In this document: one piece after another, positions 1 to 5,384 of the stretch
How the letters are laid out: every line of letters begins with the position of its first letter
Numbering within the stretch: the first letter of the stretch is position 1
Notes under the pieces: model-generated
Database searches by the model: none
Seen by the model: the letters and a program-made list of their open reading frames with translations, nothing else
What the model was told of the DNA's origin: nothing
Assembly (NCBI GenBank): GCA_959606705.1
Contig: CAUHLX010000016.1
Coordinates: forward strand, 1 to 15,819
Source of the DNA: an uncultured Bacillota bacterium
GTDB lineage: Bacteria > Bacillota > Clostridia > Peptostreptococcales > Anaerovoracaceae
Length of the DNA stretch: 15,819 nucleotides
Direction: 5' to 3'
Program-made: the position numbers and the translations under genes

Positions 1-1
1 C

Positions 2-442
2 CATTTCTTCGGCGTCTTTCTGGCGGTGTCCTCGGGCATCGCCTACGCTTCTTATTTGATCGTGATGGATAAGAGCGGGATCAAAGGAATGAATCCGTTT
101 AAAATTTCCTTCTACTGCTGTGTGGTCGCCGCCGTATTTTTATTTTTCTACGGAACGGCGACCCGAGAGCTGGTCTATGACCTGACGCCCCGGGGCTGGA
201 TTTTCACCGCTCTGGTGGCACTGTTCGTCGCGGTGATCGCCAATACGCTGACACCCATCGCCGTGCGGAACGTGGGCTCCACGGTGACCTCGATTCTGGG
301 GATGTTCGAACCCATCGTTTCCGTCACGCTGGGGATCCTGTTCCTGGGAGAGCCTTGCAGCCTCCGAAGTATTCTGGGCTGTGCGCTGATCATTACGGCG
401 GTCACCATCCTCACACTGGAAAAAGATAAGGAAAAAAGTTAA
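2..442 (+). CDS. EamA/DMT-family transporter, C-terminal part (5' end outside window)
   Basis: The reading frame is open from the window edge, so the N-terminal part is missing. About 146 residues remain, equal to the second EamA repeat of a ten-helix drug/metabolite transporter. They contain several hydrophobic helices, and the segment EPIVSVTLGILFLGEP near the end is typical of the last EamA helices. Members of this family move small metabolites across the cytoplasmic membrane; the substrate cannot be read from the sequence. The protein ends in a short charged tail (LEKDKEKS), as is usual. The GTG at 26 is only an internal codon, because family-like sequence (HFFGVFLAV) continues upstream of it in frame. 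The gene is followed by a hairpin with a T-run at 457-500 that may end its transcript. The family call is firm; the substrate is unknown. Confidence 0.85.
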   Translation, partial: HFFGVFLAVSSGIAYASYLIVMDKSGIKGMNPFKISFYCCVVAAVFLFFYGTATRELVYDLTPRGWIFTALVALFVAVIANTLTPIAVRNVGSTVTSILGMFEPIVSVTLGILFLGEPCSLRSILGCALIITAVTILTLEKDKEKS

Positions 443-451
443 TAAGAAAAC

Positions 452-481
452 GTCATATCTCCTTTCTCTCAGCAATAGGCT
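452..481 (+). promoter_or_regulatory. Candidate sigma-E-type promoter for the carboxypeptidase gene
   Basis: GTCATATC (452-459) is close to the sigma-E -35 consensus GTCATATT. After a 14-bp spacer comes AATAGGCT (474-481), a weaker match to the -10 consensus CATACAnT: the ATA and final T fit, while CA does not. The spacing is right, and transcription would start near 488, giving a leader of about 16 nt that still holds the ribosome binding site. The -10 is poor, so this is a tentative call. Confidence 0.3.
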
Positions 482-500
482 TTGGAGGAAGGAGATTTTT
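457..500 (+). terminator. Hairpin with T-run after the EamA gene; its 3' arm is the carboxypeptidase ribosome binding site
   Basis: ATCTCCTTTCTCT (457-469) pairs with GGAGGAAGGAGAT (484-496) over 13 positions, two of them G-U. The loop is 14 nt and the stem is followed by TTTTT (496-500). It has the form of an intrinsic terminator for the EamA gene. The 3' arm is also the very strong Shine-Dalgarno sequence of the next gene, so any read-through RNA would have its ribosome binding site masked by an anti-Shine-Dalgarno arm. Confidence 0.6.
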
Positions 501-503
501 ATT

Positions 504-1715
504 ATGGGGAAACGTATCGATCAGCGGCTGAAACGGCCGGTTCATTTCATTTTTACGGGGCTGGGAGTCATCGCGGCGGCGTTTGGAATCGGAATCTTTA
601 TCATGGGCGCGGGATTCGTCACCACCATGGTGTGGGGAGACAGCCTTACAAGTCCTTTTTCGGCAATCGGCGCCGCGGCGCAGGGGAACACCGCTTCCAT
701 AGCGAACTCCCTCACACCGCCGGATATTTCCGCGAAGACGGCCATCGTCATCGAAAAGGAATCCGGGAAGGTTCTGTATGAAAAAAACGCGGATGAAAAA
801 GTGTTTCCGGCCAGTACCACGAAGATCATGACCGCTCTTTTAGCCATCGAAAACGACGATTTGAACAAGACCGTAAAAATAACGGATGCCGCAATCGGGG
901 TGGAGGGTTCGTCCATCTATCTGGAAAAGGGAGAGCAGCTGCCTCTGCGGGATCTGGTGTACGGGCTGATGCTGCGTTCGGGAAACGACGCCGCGGTAGC
1001 GATCGCCTGTGAAGTGGGAGGCGATGTGGACCACTTCGTAGAGCTGATGAATGAGCGAGCTGCCGAGCTGGGCGCGGTGAACACCCATTTTATGAACCCC
1101 AACGGACTGCATGACGAGCAGCATTACACCACGGCCAGGGATATGGCGCTGATCGGGCAAAAGGCCATGCACAACCCGGCCTTTGTTCAGGTGGCCCAAA
1201 CGAAAACCTACAAAGCGGACCGGGGCGCGGGGAAATACAATTATTTTTACAATAAGAACAAAGTGATTTATCAGTATGAAGGAGGAACCGGAATCAAGAT
1301 CGGCTATACCAAGGTGGCGGGCCGGACGCTGGTGGCGTCCTCCAAGCGTGGGGATATGGAGCTGATCTGTGTGGTCATGGCTGCGCCGAACTGGTTTGAG
1401 GACACCTATAAGCTGATGGACTACGGCTACGGCAAGTACCAGCAGGTGGAAATTGCCGGAGCGGAGCAGGAGCTGAAGGCCATGAAGGTGCGAAGCGGTG
1501 ACAAGGATTTCGTTCAGGTGGGACCTCGGGAGGCGGTCACTTGCCCGGTGATCAAGGGAACGGAAGGAAAGCTGAGCGTGGAATATCTGTTGGACGATCA
1601 GGTGAAGGCTCCGGTGAGCCGCTGGCAGCAGGCGGGAATGATGAAGGTGTATGAGGAGGGGACGTTCGTTTACTCGGTTCCTCTGTACTATTTGGAGGAT
1701 ATCGAGAAGAAGTGA
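504..1715 (+). CDS. Serine-type D-Ala-D-Ala carboxypeptidase, S11 family (DacF/PBP5-like), N-terminally anchored
   Basis: It removes the terminal D-Ala from peptidoglycan pentapeptides outside the membrane. Of the three penicillin-binding motifs, S104-T-T-K107 (in ASTTKIMT) and S159-G-N161 are intact. The third, normally KTG, reads K265-I-G267 (in GIKIGYTKVAGR). Residues 14-44 form a hydrophobic signal-anchor after a basic N-terminus. The peptidase domain covers about 75-300 and a PBP5 C-terminal beta domain about 310-395. I see no clear C-terminal amphipathic anchor, so the N-terminal helix probably holds it in the membrane. The length (403 aa) is normal for the family. The ATG is fixed by GGAGGAAGGAG nine bases upstream. 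Families of this kind include vegetative (DacA) and sporulation (DacF, DacB) enzymes. The sigma-E-like box upstream and the sporulation neighbours favour a spore role, but that is inference. Confidence 0.92.
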   Translation: MGKRIDQRLKRPVHFIFTGLGVIAAAFGIGIFIMGAGFVTTMVWGDSLTSPFSAIGAAAQGNTASIANSLTPPDISAKTAIVIEKESGKVLYEKNADEKVFPASTTKIMTALLAIENDDLNKTVKITDAAIGVEGSSIYLEKGEQLPLRDLVYGLMLRSGNDAAVAIACEVGGDVDHFVELMNERAAELGAVNTHFMNPNGLHDEQHYTTARDMALIGQKAMHNPAFVQVAQTKTYKADRGAGKYNYFYNKNKVIYQYEGGTGIKIGYTKVAGRTLVASSKRGDMELICVVMAAPNWFEDTYKLMDYGYGKYQQVEIAGAEQELKAMKVRSGDKDFVQVGPREAVTCPVIKGTEGKLSVEYLLDDQVKAPVSRWQQAGMMKVYEEGTFVYSVPLYYLEDIEKK

Positions 1716-1743
1716 TCTTTTCCTATGGCTGAGCTGTCACCAA

Positions 1744-1755
1744 ATTTCATGAAAT
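1744..1755. promoter_or_regulatory. 12-bp perfect palindrome upstream of the redox operon
   Basis: ATTTCATGAAAT is an exact palindrome in the 83-bp gap between the carboxypeptidase and the redox pair. The following AT-rich stretch could hold a promoter (GATACT at 1766-1771 as a -10), but there is no convincing -35. It may be an operator, or chance in an AT-rich spacer. No terminator was found in this gap, so read-through from the carboxypeptidase gene is possible. Confidence 0.25.
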
Positions 1756-1804
1756 GAAATAAGATGATACTGTAGTTCCAAACCAAATTAAAGGGGGCGT
1801 GAAA

Positions 1805-2788
1805 TTGAGCTACAGTATTTTTAATTGTGTCGACGCAGGTACGGAAAACTGCCCTTGCTACCTGGCTGTGACCGGAGACTGCCTGACCTGCAGCCGACTG
1901 CAGGGGAAGGATTACTGCGACTGCAGCTGGAGAGGCGTTTGCATATACAACGAGTTCATTCAGGGAAACCGCAGGATCAATAATCCCCGGACCGATTTTA
2001 CCGCGAGGATCGTGGAGAAAAAGTCCTATATGGAGGATCTGGTGGTCTACATATTGGATGTGGGCAAGGGGTTTGCCATCAAGGCCAGTCACCCGGGTTC
2101 TTACGTGTTCATGAGACGTCAGTCCAGCAGCCGGTTTTACGATCTGCCGATTTCCGTAATGTTTGCGGACGTGGAGAAGGGTCACATTCATGTGGCTGTA
2201 AAAGTAATTTCCACCAAGACCAAGACTCTGCTGGAGGAGGACCGGGAATTTATCCTGCGGGGCGTGTACCGGAACGGCATTCAGAACGTGGCGGTGCTGA
2301 AACAGCGGGATATTCCGGGGAAGAAGGTGCTTATGGTGGTGAAGGGGATCGGCCTGGCGCCGGGGATTCTGGCCGCCAGGGCTCTTTCTCACGGCAATCG
2401 GGTGGATTTCGTGGTGGATACCGAGAAGATCAGCACGGAGCTGACGGGGGATTATCTGCGGAGGCAGGAGGAACCGTCGGGCTTCGTCAAATATCTCAGC
2501 TTAAATGATCCGCAGGATGTGGAAACGCTGAAGGAGATCTTGGAAAAAGAGCAGTATGCGGCGGCGGCGGTCCTGGCCTCGGACTATTTCGTCAAGACCA
2601 TCGGAGAACTGATCAAGGAGACGCTGCCGGACTGCGGCGTGGCGGTGAGCAATAACTTCCGCATCTGCTGTGGAGAAGGAATCTGCGGAGCCTGTACGAC
2701 GACGACGGAAAGCGGAGAGACCATTCGGCTGTGCAAGTGCCAGCTTTCCGAAGAAGAAATTTTAGAGGGAGGAACGACGAATGTATAA
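1805..2788 (+). CDS. PyrK-like FAD/NAD-binding oxidoreductase with [2Fe-2S] site and an eight-Cys N-terminal segment
   Basis: This resembles the electron-transfer subunit of dihydroorotate dehydrogenase (PyrK) and sulfide-dehydrogenase-like ferredoxin reductases. Numbering from the in-frame GTG at 1799, residues about 65-165 look like a ferredoxin-reductase FAD barrel (YDLPISV near 114-120). Residues 178-275 look like the NAD domain (KGIGLAPG at 182-189). C291-x4-C296-x2-C299-x12-C312 is a PyrK-type [2Fe-2S] site, with extra C290 and C314. The unusual part is residues 10-48, which hold eight cysteines (10, 18, 20, 28, 31, 40, 42, 48) that could bind metal clusters. I prefer the TTG at 1805 because the AAGGGGG box ends at 1797, only one base before the GTG but seven before the TTG. 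It overlaps the next gene by 8 nt, so the two are co-translated and probably form a complex. No pyrD gene is adjacent, so a pyrimidine role is unlikely. The substrate is unknown. Confidence 0.82.
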   Translation: MSYSIFNCVDAGTENCPCYLAVTGDCLTCSRLQGKDYCDCSWRGVCIYNEFIQGNRRINNPRTDFTARIVEKKSYMEDLVVYILDVGKGFAIKASHPGSYVFMRRQSSSRFYDLPISVMFADVEKGHIHVAVKVISTKTKTLLEEDREFILRGVYRNGIQNVAVLKQRDIPGKKVLMVVKGIGLAPGILAARALSHGNRVDFVVDTEKISTELTGDYLRRQEEPSGFVKYLSLNDPQDVETLKEILEKEQYAAAAVLASDYFVKTIGELIKETLPDCGVAVSNNFRICCGEGICGACTTTTESGETIRLCKCQLSEEEILEGGTTNV

Positions 2789-4061
2789 AGTAGTGGTGAT
2801 CGGTGGAGGCTGGTCCGGCGTGGCGGCGGCGCTGGCCGCCAGAAAGGCTGGCGCGGAAGTGACGCTGGTGGAAAAGACGGACCTCCTGCTCGGCCTGGGA
2901 AACGTAGGCGGCATCATGAGGAACAATGGCCGTTACACGGCGGCGGAGGAGAACATTGCCCTGGGAGCGTCGGAACTGTTCGAGGTGACGGATCGGCTGT
3001 CCCGTCACGTCAACGTGGACTTTCCCGGCCACGCCCACGCCAGTCTGTACGATGTGGTGAAGGTGGAACCGGCGATCCGTCGGCTGCTGCTGGAGAAGGG
3101 CATCGAGATTCATCTGATTGCCCGGGCGGTGGACGTAGTGATGGAGGGGCAGATTCTCAAGAGCATCATTCTGGCGGACAACACGGTGATCGACGGCGAC
3201 GTATTCGTGGAATGCACCGGTTCCACCGGTCCCATGGGCAACTGCCTGGCGTATGGAAACGGCTGCTGCATGTGCATTCTGCGCTGTCCGGCGTTCGGAC
3301 CGCGTGTCAGCATCACTCAGAAATGCGGCAAAAACGATATCATGGGCCAGCGGAAGGACGGGGCCTTCGGCGCGTTTTCCGGATCGGGAAAGCTGGAGAA
3401 GTCCTCGCTGTCCGAAGAAATTCAAAAGAGCCTGAACGAAACCGGCGTAGCGGTAATTCCCCTGCCTCCGGAACAGATCGTCAAGGAAAAATTGGGCTTG
3501 AAGGTCTGCCAGCAGTATGCTCTGCCGGAGTTCGCGGAGAACATCGTGCTGCTGGATACGGGCTACGCCAAGATCATGACACCCTTCTTCCCTCTGGATC
3601 AGCTGCGTCAGGTCCCCGGGTTTGAGAACGCGCGCTACGCGGACCCCTACGCGGGAGGCAAAGGAAATTCCATTCGCTACCTGTCCGTGGCGGAACGGGA
3701 AAACAGCATGAAGGTGACCGGAATCGACAACCTGCTCTGCGGGGGCGAGAAATCGGGGCTCTTCGTGGGTCACACGGAAGCCATCACCACCGGAACCCTG
3801 GCAGGCTACAACAGCGCCCGCTACTTGAAGGGGATCCGGCCCTTGGAGCTGCCTCCTCAGCTGGCGGTGGGGGATCTGATTTCCTACGCCAACGAGCAGA
3901 TCAAGACCAAGGACGGCCTGTACACCCGTTACACCTTCGCCGGAGCCGAATTCTTCGAACGGATGAAGGACAAGGGCCTGTACACCACCGATCCCCAGGT
4001 CGTGGCGAAGCGGGCGAAGAAATACGATCTCAACGGAATTTATCGGGAGAAGATCATTTAA
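2781..4061 (+). CDS. FAD-dependent oxidoreductase, MnmG/TrmFO-like fold, with a cysteine cluster
   Basis: The N-terminus has a Rossmann motif, GGGWSG (8-13), ending in an acidic residue at E31, which fits FAD ribose binding. The C-terminal segment around 320-345 (CGGEKSGLFVGHTEAITTG) is the FAD-closing motif seen in MnmG, TrmFO and related flavoproteins. Between them lies a tight cysteine group: C154, C162, C163, C165, C169 and C182, just after the ECTGSTGP turn at 144-151. That is too many for a simple flavoenzyme and suggests an iron-sulfur cluster or redox cysteines. At 426 aa it is shorter than MnmG and near TrmFO, but the context differs and I do not think it modifies tRNA. The start ATG lies inside the upstream stop region (ATGTATAA), an 8-nt overlap. 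Together the two genes look like a two-subunit NAD(P)H-linked redox enzyme in the cytoplasm, with an unknown reaction. Confidence 0.8.
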   Translation: MYKVVVIGGGWSGVAAALAARKAGAEVTLVEKTDLLLGLGNVGGIMRNNGRYTAAEENIALGASELFEVTDRLSRHVNVDFPGHAHASLYDVVKVEPAIRRLLLEKGIEIHLIARAVDVVMEGQILKSIILADNTVIDGDVFVECTGSTGPMGNCLAYGNGCCMCILRCPAFGPRVSITQKCGKNDIMGQRKDGAFGAFSGSGKLEKSSLSEEIQKSLNETGVAVIPLPPEQIVKEKLGLKVCQQYALPEFAENIVLLDTGYAKIMTPFFPLDQLRQVPGFENARYADPYAGGKGNSIRYLSVAERENSMKVTGIDNLLCGGEKSGLFVGHTEAITTGTLAGYNSARYLKGIRPLELPPQLAVGDLISYANEQIKTKDGLYTRYTFAGAEFFERMKDKGLYTTDPQVVAKRAKKYDLNGIYREKII

Positions 4062-4099
4062 AAAGAAGAAGCATCGCGCCTTTGAGTGTTCGAGCATTC

Positions 4100-4152
4100 G
4101 AAGGGGGAAGGTCACCGGCAGATTTGGCACCTGACGGCGCCCTTCCTTTTTT
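4100..4152 (+). terminator. Probable intrinsic terminator after the redox pair
   Basis: GAAGGG (4100-4105) can pair with CCCTTC (4140-4145), and GTCA (4111-4114) with TGAC (4132-4135) inside it. A run of six T follows (4147-4152). The stem is interrupted, so folding is uncertain, but the T-run and its position 40-90 bases past the stop codon fit a terminator. Confidence 0.45.
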
Positions 4153-4153
4153 C

Positions 4154-4182
4154 TTGCCGTAAGCGGAGAAATGACATATGAT
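4154..4182 (+). promoter_or_regulatory. Sigma-A-type promoter for ispE
   Basis: TTGCCG (4154-4159) and TATGAT (4177-4182) are separated by exactly 17 bp. The -10 matches TATAAT at five of six positions and the -35 matches TTGACA at four. Transcription would start near 4189, giving a leader of roughly 67 nt. The promoter covers the ATG at 4178, which supports the downstream start chosen for ispE. Confidence 0.55.
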
Positions 4183-4186
4183 AAAA

Positions 4187-4231
4187 GCGGAAGATTCGTT
4201 TGTGCAGGTTTCCGCTAAGGTTTTCGGAAAC
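4187..4231 (+). promoter_or_regulatory. ispE leader with two mutually exclusive hairpins
   Basis: GCGGAA (4187-4192) can pair with TTCCGC (4210-4215). Alternatively GTTTCCG (4208-4214) can pair with CGGAAAC (4225-4231). The two stems share the middle segment, so only one can form at a time. The second stem ends ten bases before the GGAGG of ispE. No known riboswitch was recognised; the stems are short and may have no function. Confidence 0.25.
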
Positions 4232-4255
4232 GAGAACAAAGGAGGCGAGAGTCCG

Positions 4256-5296
4256 ATGAAACAGATCAAAATAAAGGCCTACGCGAAAATCAACCTCTGC
4301 ATCGACGTGCTGGGGAAGCTCCCCAACGGATACCATCAGGTGGAAATGGTCATGCAGCAGGTGGACCTGTTCGATACGGTGACCGTAAGCTGGGGGGAGC
4401 CGGCCTGGGATTGGGAGCCTCCCTCGCAGCTGCCGGACGGAGCAGGATCGGCGGAGGAAGGCTGTCGAGGCCCGATTCTGCTCACCGTGAGCCGTGCGGA
4501 CCTGCCGGTAAACGAAAACAACATCGCGTTTCGGGCGGCCCGTTTGATGAAGGAACGGTTTGCGGAGCGCATCGGTGAAAAAGCGCTTGCCATTTCCGTG
4601 GATTTGAAGAAGAGAATTCCGGTGGCCGCAGGACTTGCGGGTGGAAGCGCCGACGGGGCCGCGGTGATTCACGGATTGAATCGCCTTTGGGAATTGAACC
4701 TGCCGCTGGAGCAGCTCATGGAGCTGGGGGGTGAGCTGGGCTCCGACATACCGTTCTGCATCCTGGGACAAGCGGCGCTGAATCCGGAGCTGGGCTTTGC
4801 CGCTTCGCCGGAGCCTGCCAACGCGTCCGGTCCGCTTCCGGCAGCCTGCGTGCGGTCCGCCGCGGTGCCCACAACCTGCGCGCTGGCCACGGGAACCGGA
4901 AAAACGCTGAAAAGCGTGCTGCCGCTCCGGGGCTTTGTCGTGCTGTGCAAGCCGGAGATCGGGGTTTCCACCGCTGAGGTCTACGGCGGACTGCGGCTTT
5001 CGGAGGTGACGGAGCATCCGAGAGCCACCATTCTGGCAGATGGAATCCGTGAGGGAAATCTGCTTAAGGTGAAACAGAACATGAAGAACCTTTTGGAGAG
5101 CGTGACGCTGGCGCGCTATCCAAAAGTCGCCAGGACAAAAGCGGAAATGGAGCTGCTTTGCAAGCCCTATCACACCTTGATGAGCGGGAGCGGGCCTACT
5201 GTGTTCGGCCTGTTTTTCAATCAGAAAAAAGCCCGGACGGCGTATGAAACCATGAAAAATCTCTATTCCGAGACCTATCTGGCCAAATTGCTTTAG
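4256..5296 (+). CDS. ispE: 4-diphosphocytidyl-2-C-methyl-D-erythritol kinase
   Basis: IspE is the GHMP-family kinase that phosphorylates CDP-ME in the non-mevalonate (MEP) isoprenoid pathway, in the cytoplasm. The N-terminus AYAKINL carries the conserved lysine (K11). The ATP-binding glycine loop is PVAAGLAGGSADGAA (122-136), the catalytic aspartate is D164 in LGSDIPF, and the C-terminal motif is SGSGPTVFG (310-318). At 346 aa it is about 55-60 residues longer than usual. The excess lies in two stretches rich in Ala, Pro, Gly and Ser: about 47-72, and about 175-208 directly after the catalytic loop. GGAGG at 4241-4245 fixes the ATG at 4256; the upstream in-frame ATG at 4178 sits inside the promoter. 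The neighbouring SipL-like gene and spoIIR follow, and I recall C. difficile also having sipL and spoIIR a few genes apart. The function is secure unless the insertions disturb it. Confidence 0.95.
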   Translation: MKQIKIKAYAKINLCIDVLGKLPNGYHQVEMVMQQVDLFDTVTVSWGEPAWDWEPPSQLPDGAGSAEEGCRGPILLTVSRADLPVNENNIAFRAARLMKERFAERIGEKALAISVDLKKRIPVAAGLAGGSADGAAVIHGLNRLWELNLPLEQLMELGGELGSDIPFCILGQAALNPELGFAASPEPANASGPLPAACVRSAAVPTTCALATGTGKTLKSVLPLRGFVVLCKPEIGVSTAEVYGGLRLSEVTEHPRATILADGIREGNLLKVKQNMKNLLESVTLARYPKVARTKAEMELLCKPYHTLMSGSGPTVFGLFFNQKKARTAYETMKNLYSETYLAKLL

Positions 5297-5318
5297 AAAT
5301 TTTCCATCCGAAAATCCT

Positions 5319-5348
5319 GACATAACGCCATTTCCTCTCGAATACACT
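5319..5348 (+). promoter_or_regulatory. Sigma-E-like promoter for the SipL-like gene
   Basis: GACATAAC (5319-5326) resembles the sigma-E -35 (GTCATATT). After 14 bp, AATACACT (5341-5348) matches the -10 consensus CATACAnT except at the first base. The implied start near 5355 leaves a 30-nt leader containing GGAGG at 5371-5375. Known sipL genes are expressed in the mother cell under sigma-E, which fits. Confidence 0.5.
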
Positions 5349-5384
5349 GTATTAACTTTAGGTAGATCAGGGAGGAAAAAGACC

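Noticed and set aside
482..781. 99-codon + strand frame overlapping the carboxypeptidase start
   Set aside because: It lies in another frame of a clear gene, has no family features, and its start precedes the ribosome binding site used by the real gene.
2613..4130. Long open frame on the - strand (505 codons) opposite the redox pair
   Set aside because: Its codons mirror two well-supported + strand genes; the product is His/Arg/Gln-rich with no family features and crosses a gene boundary and terminator. GC-rich third positions create such shadows.
4178..4255. Upstream ATG for ispE at 4178
   Set aside because: It overlaps the -10 box, lacks a good ribosome binding site, and adds 26 residues not seen in IspE proteins.
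5299..5315. ATTTTC-CATCC-GAAAAT stem after ispE as a terminator
   Set aside because: Six AT-rich pairs and no following T-run; too weak to call.
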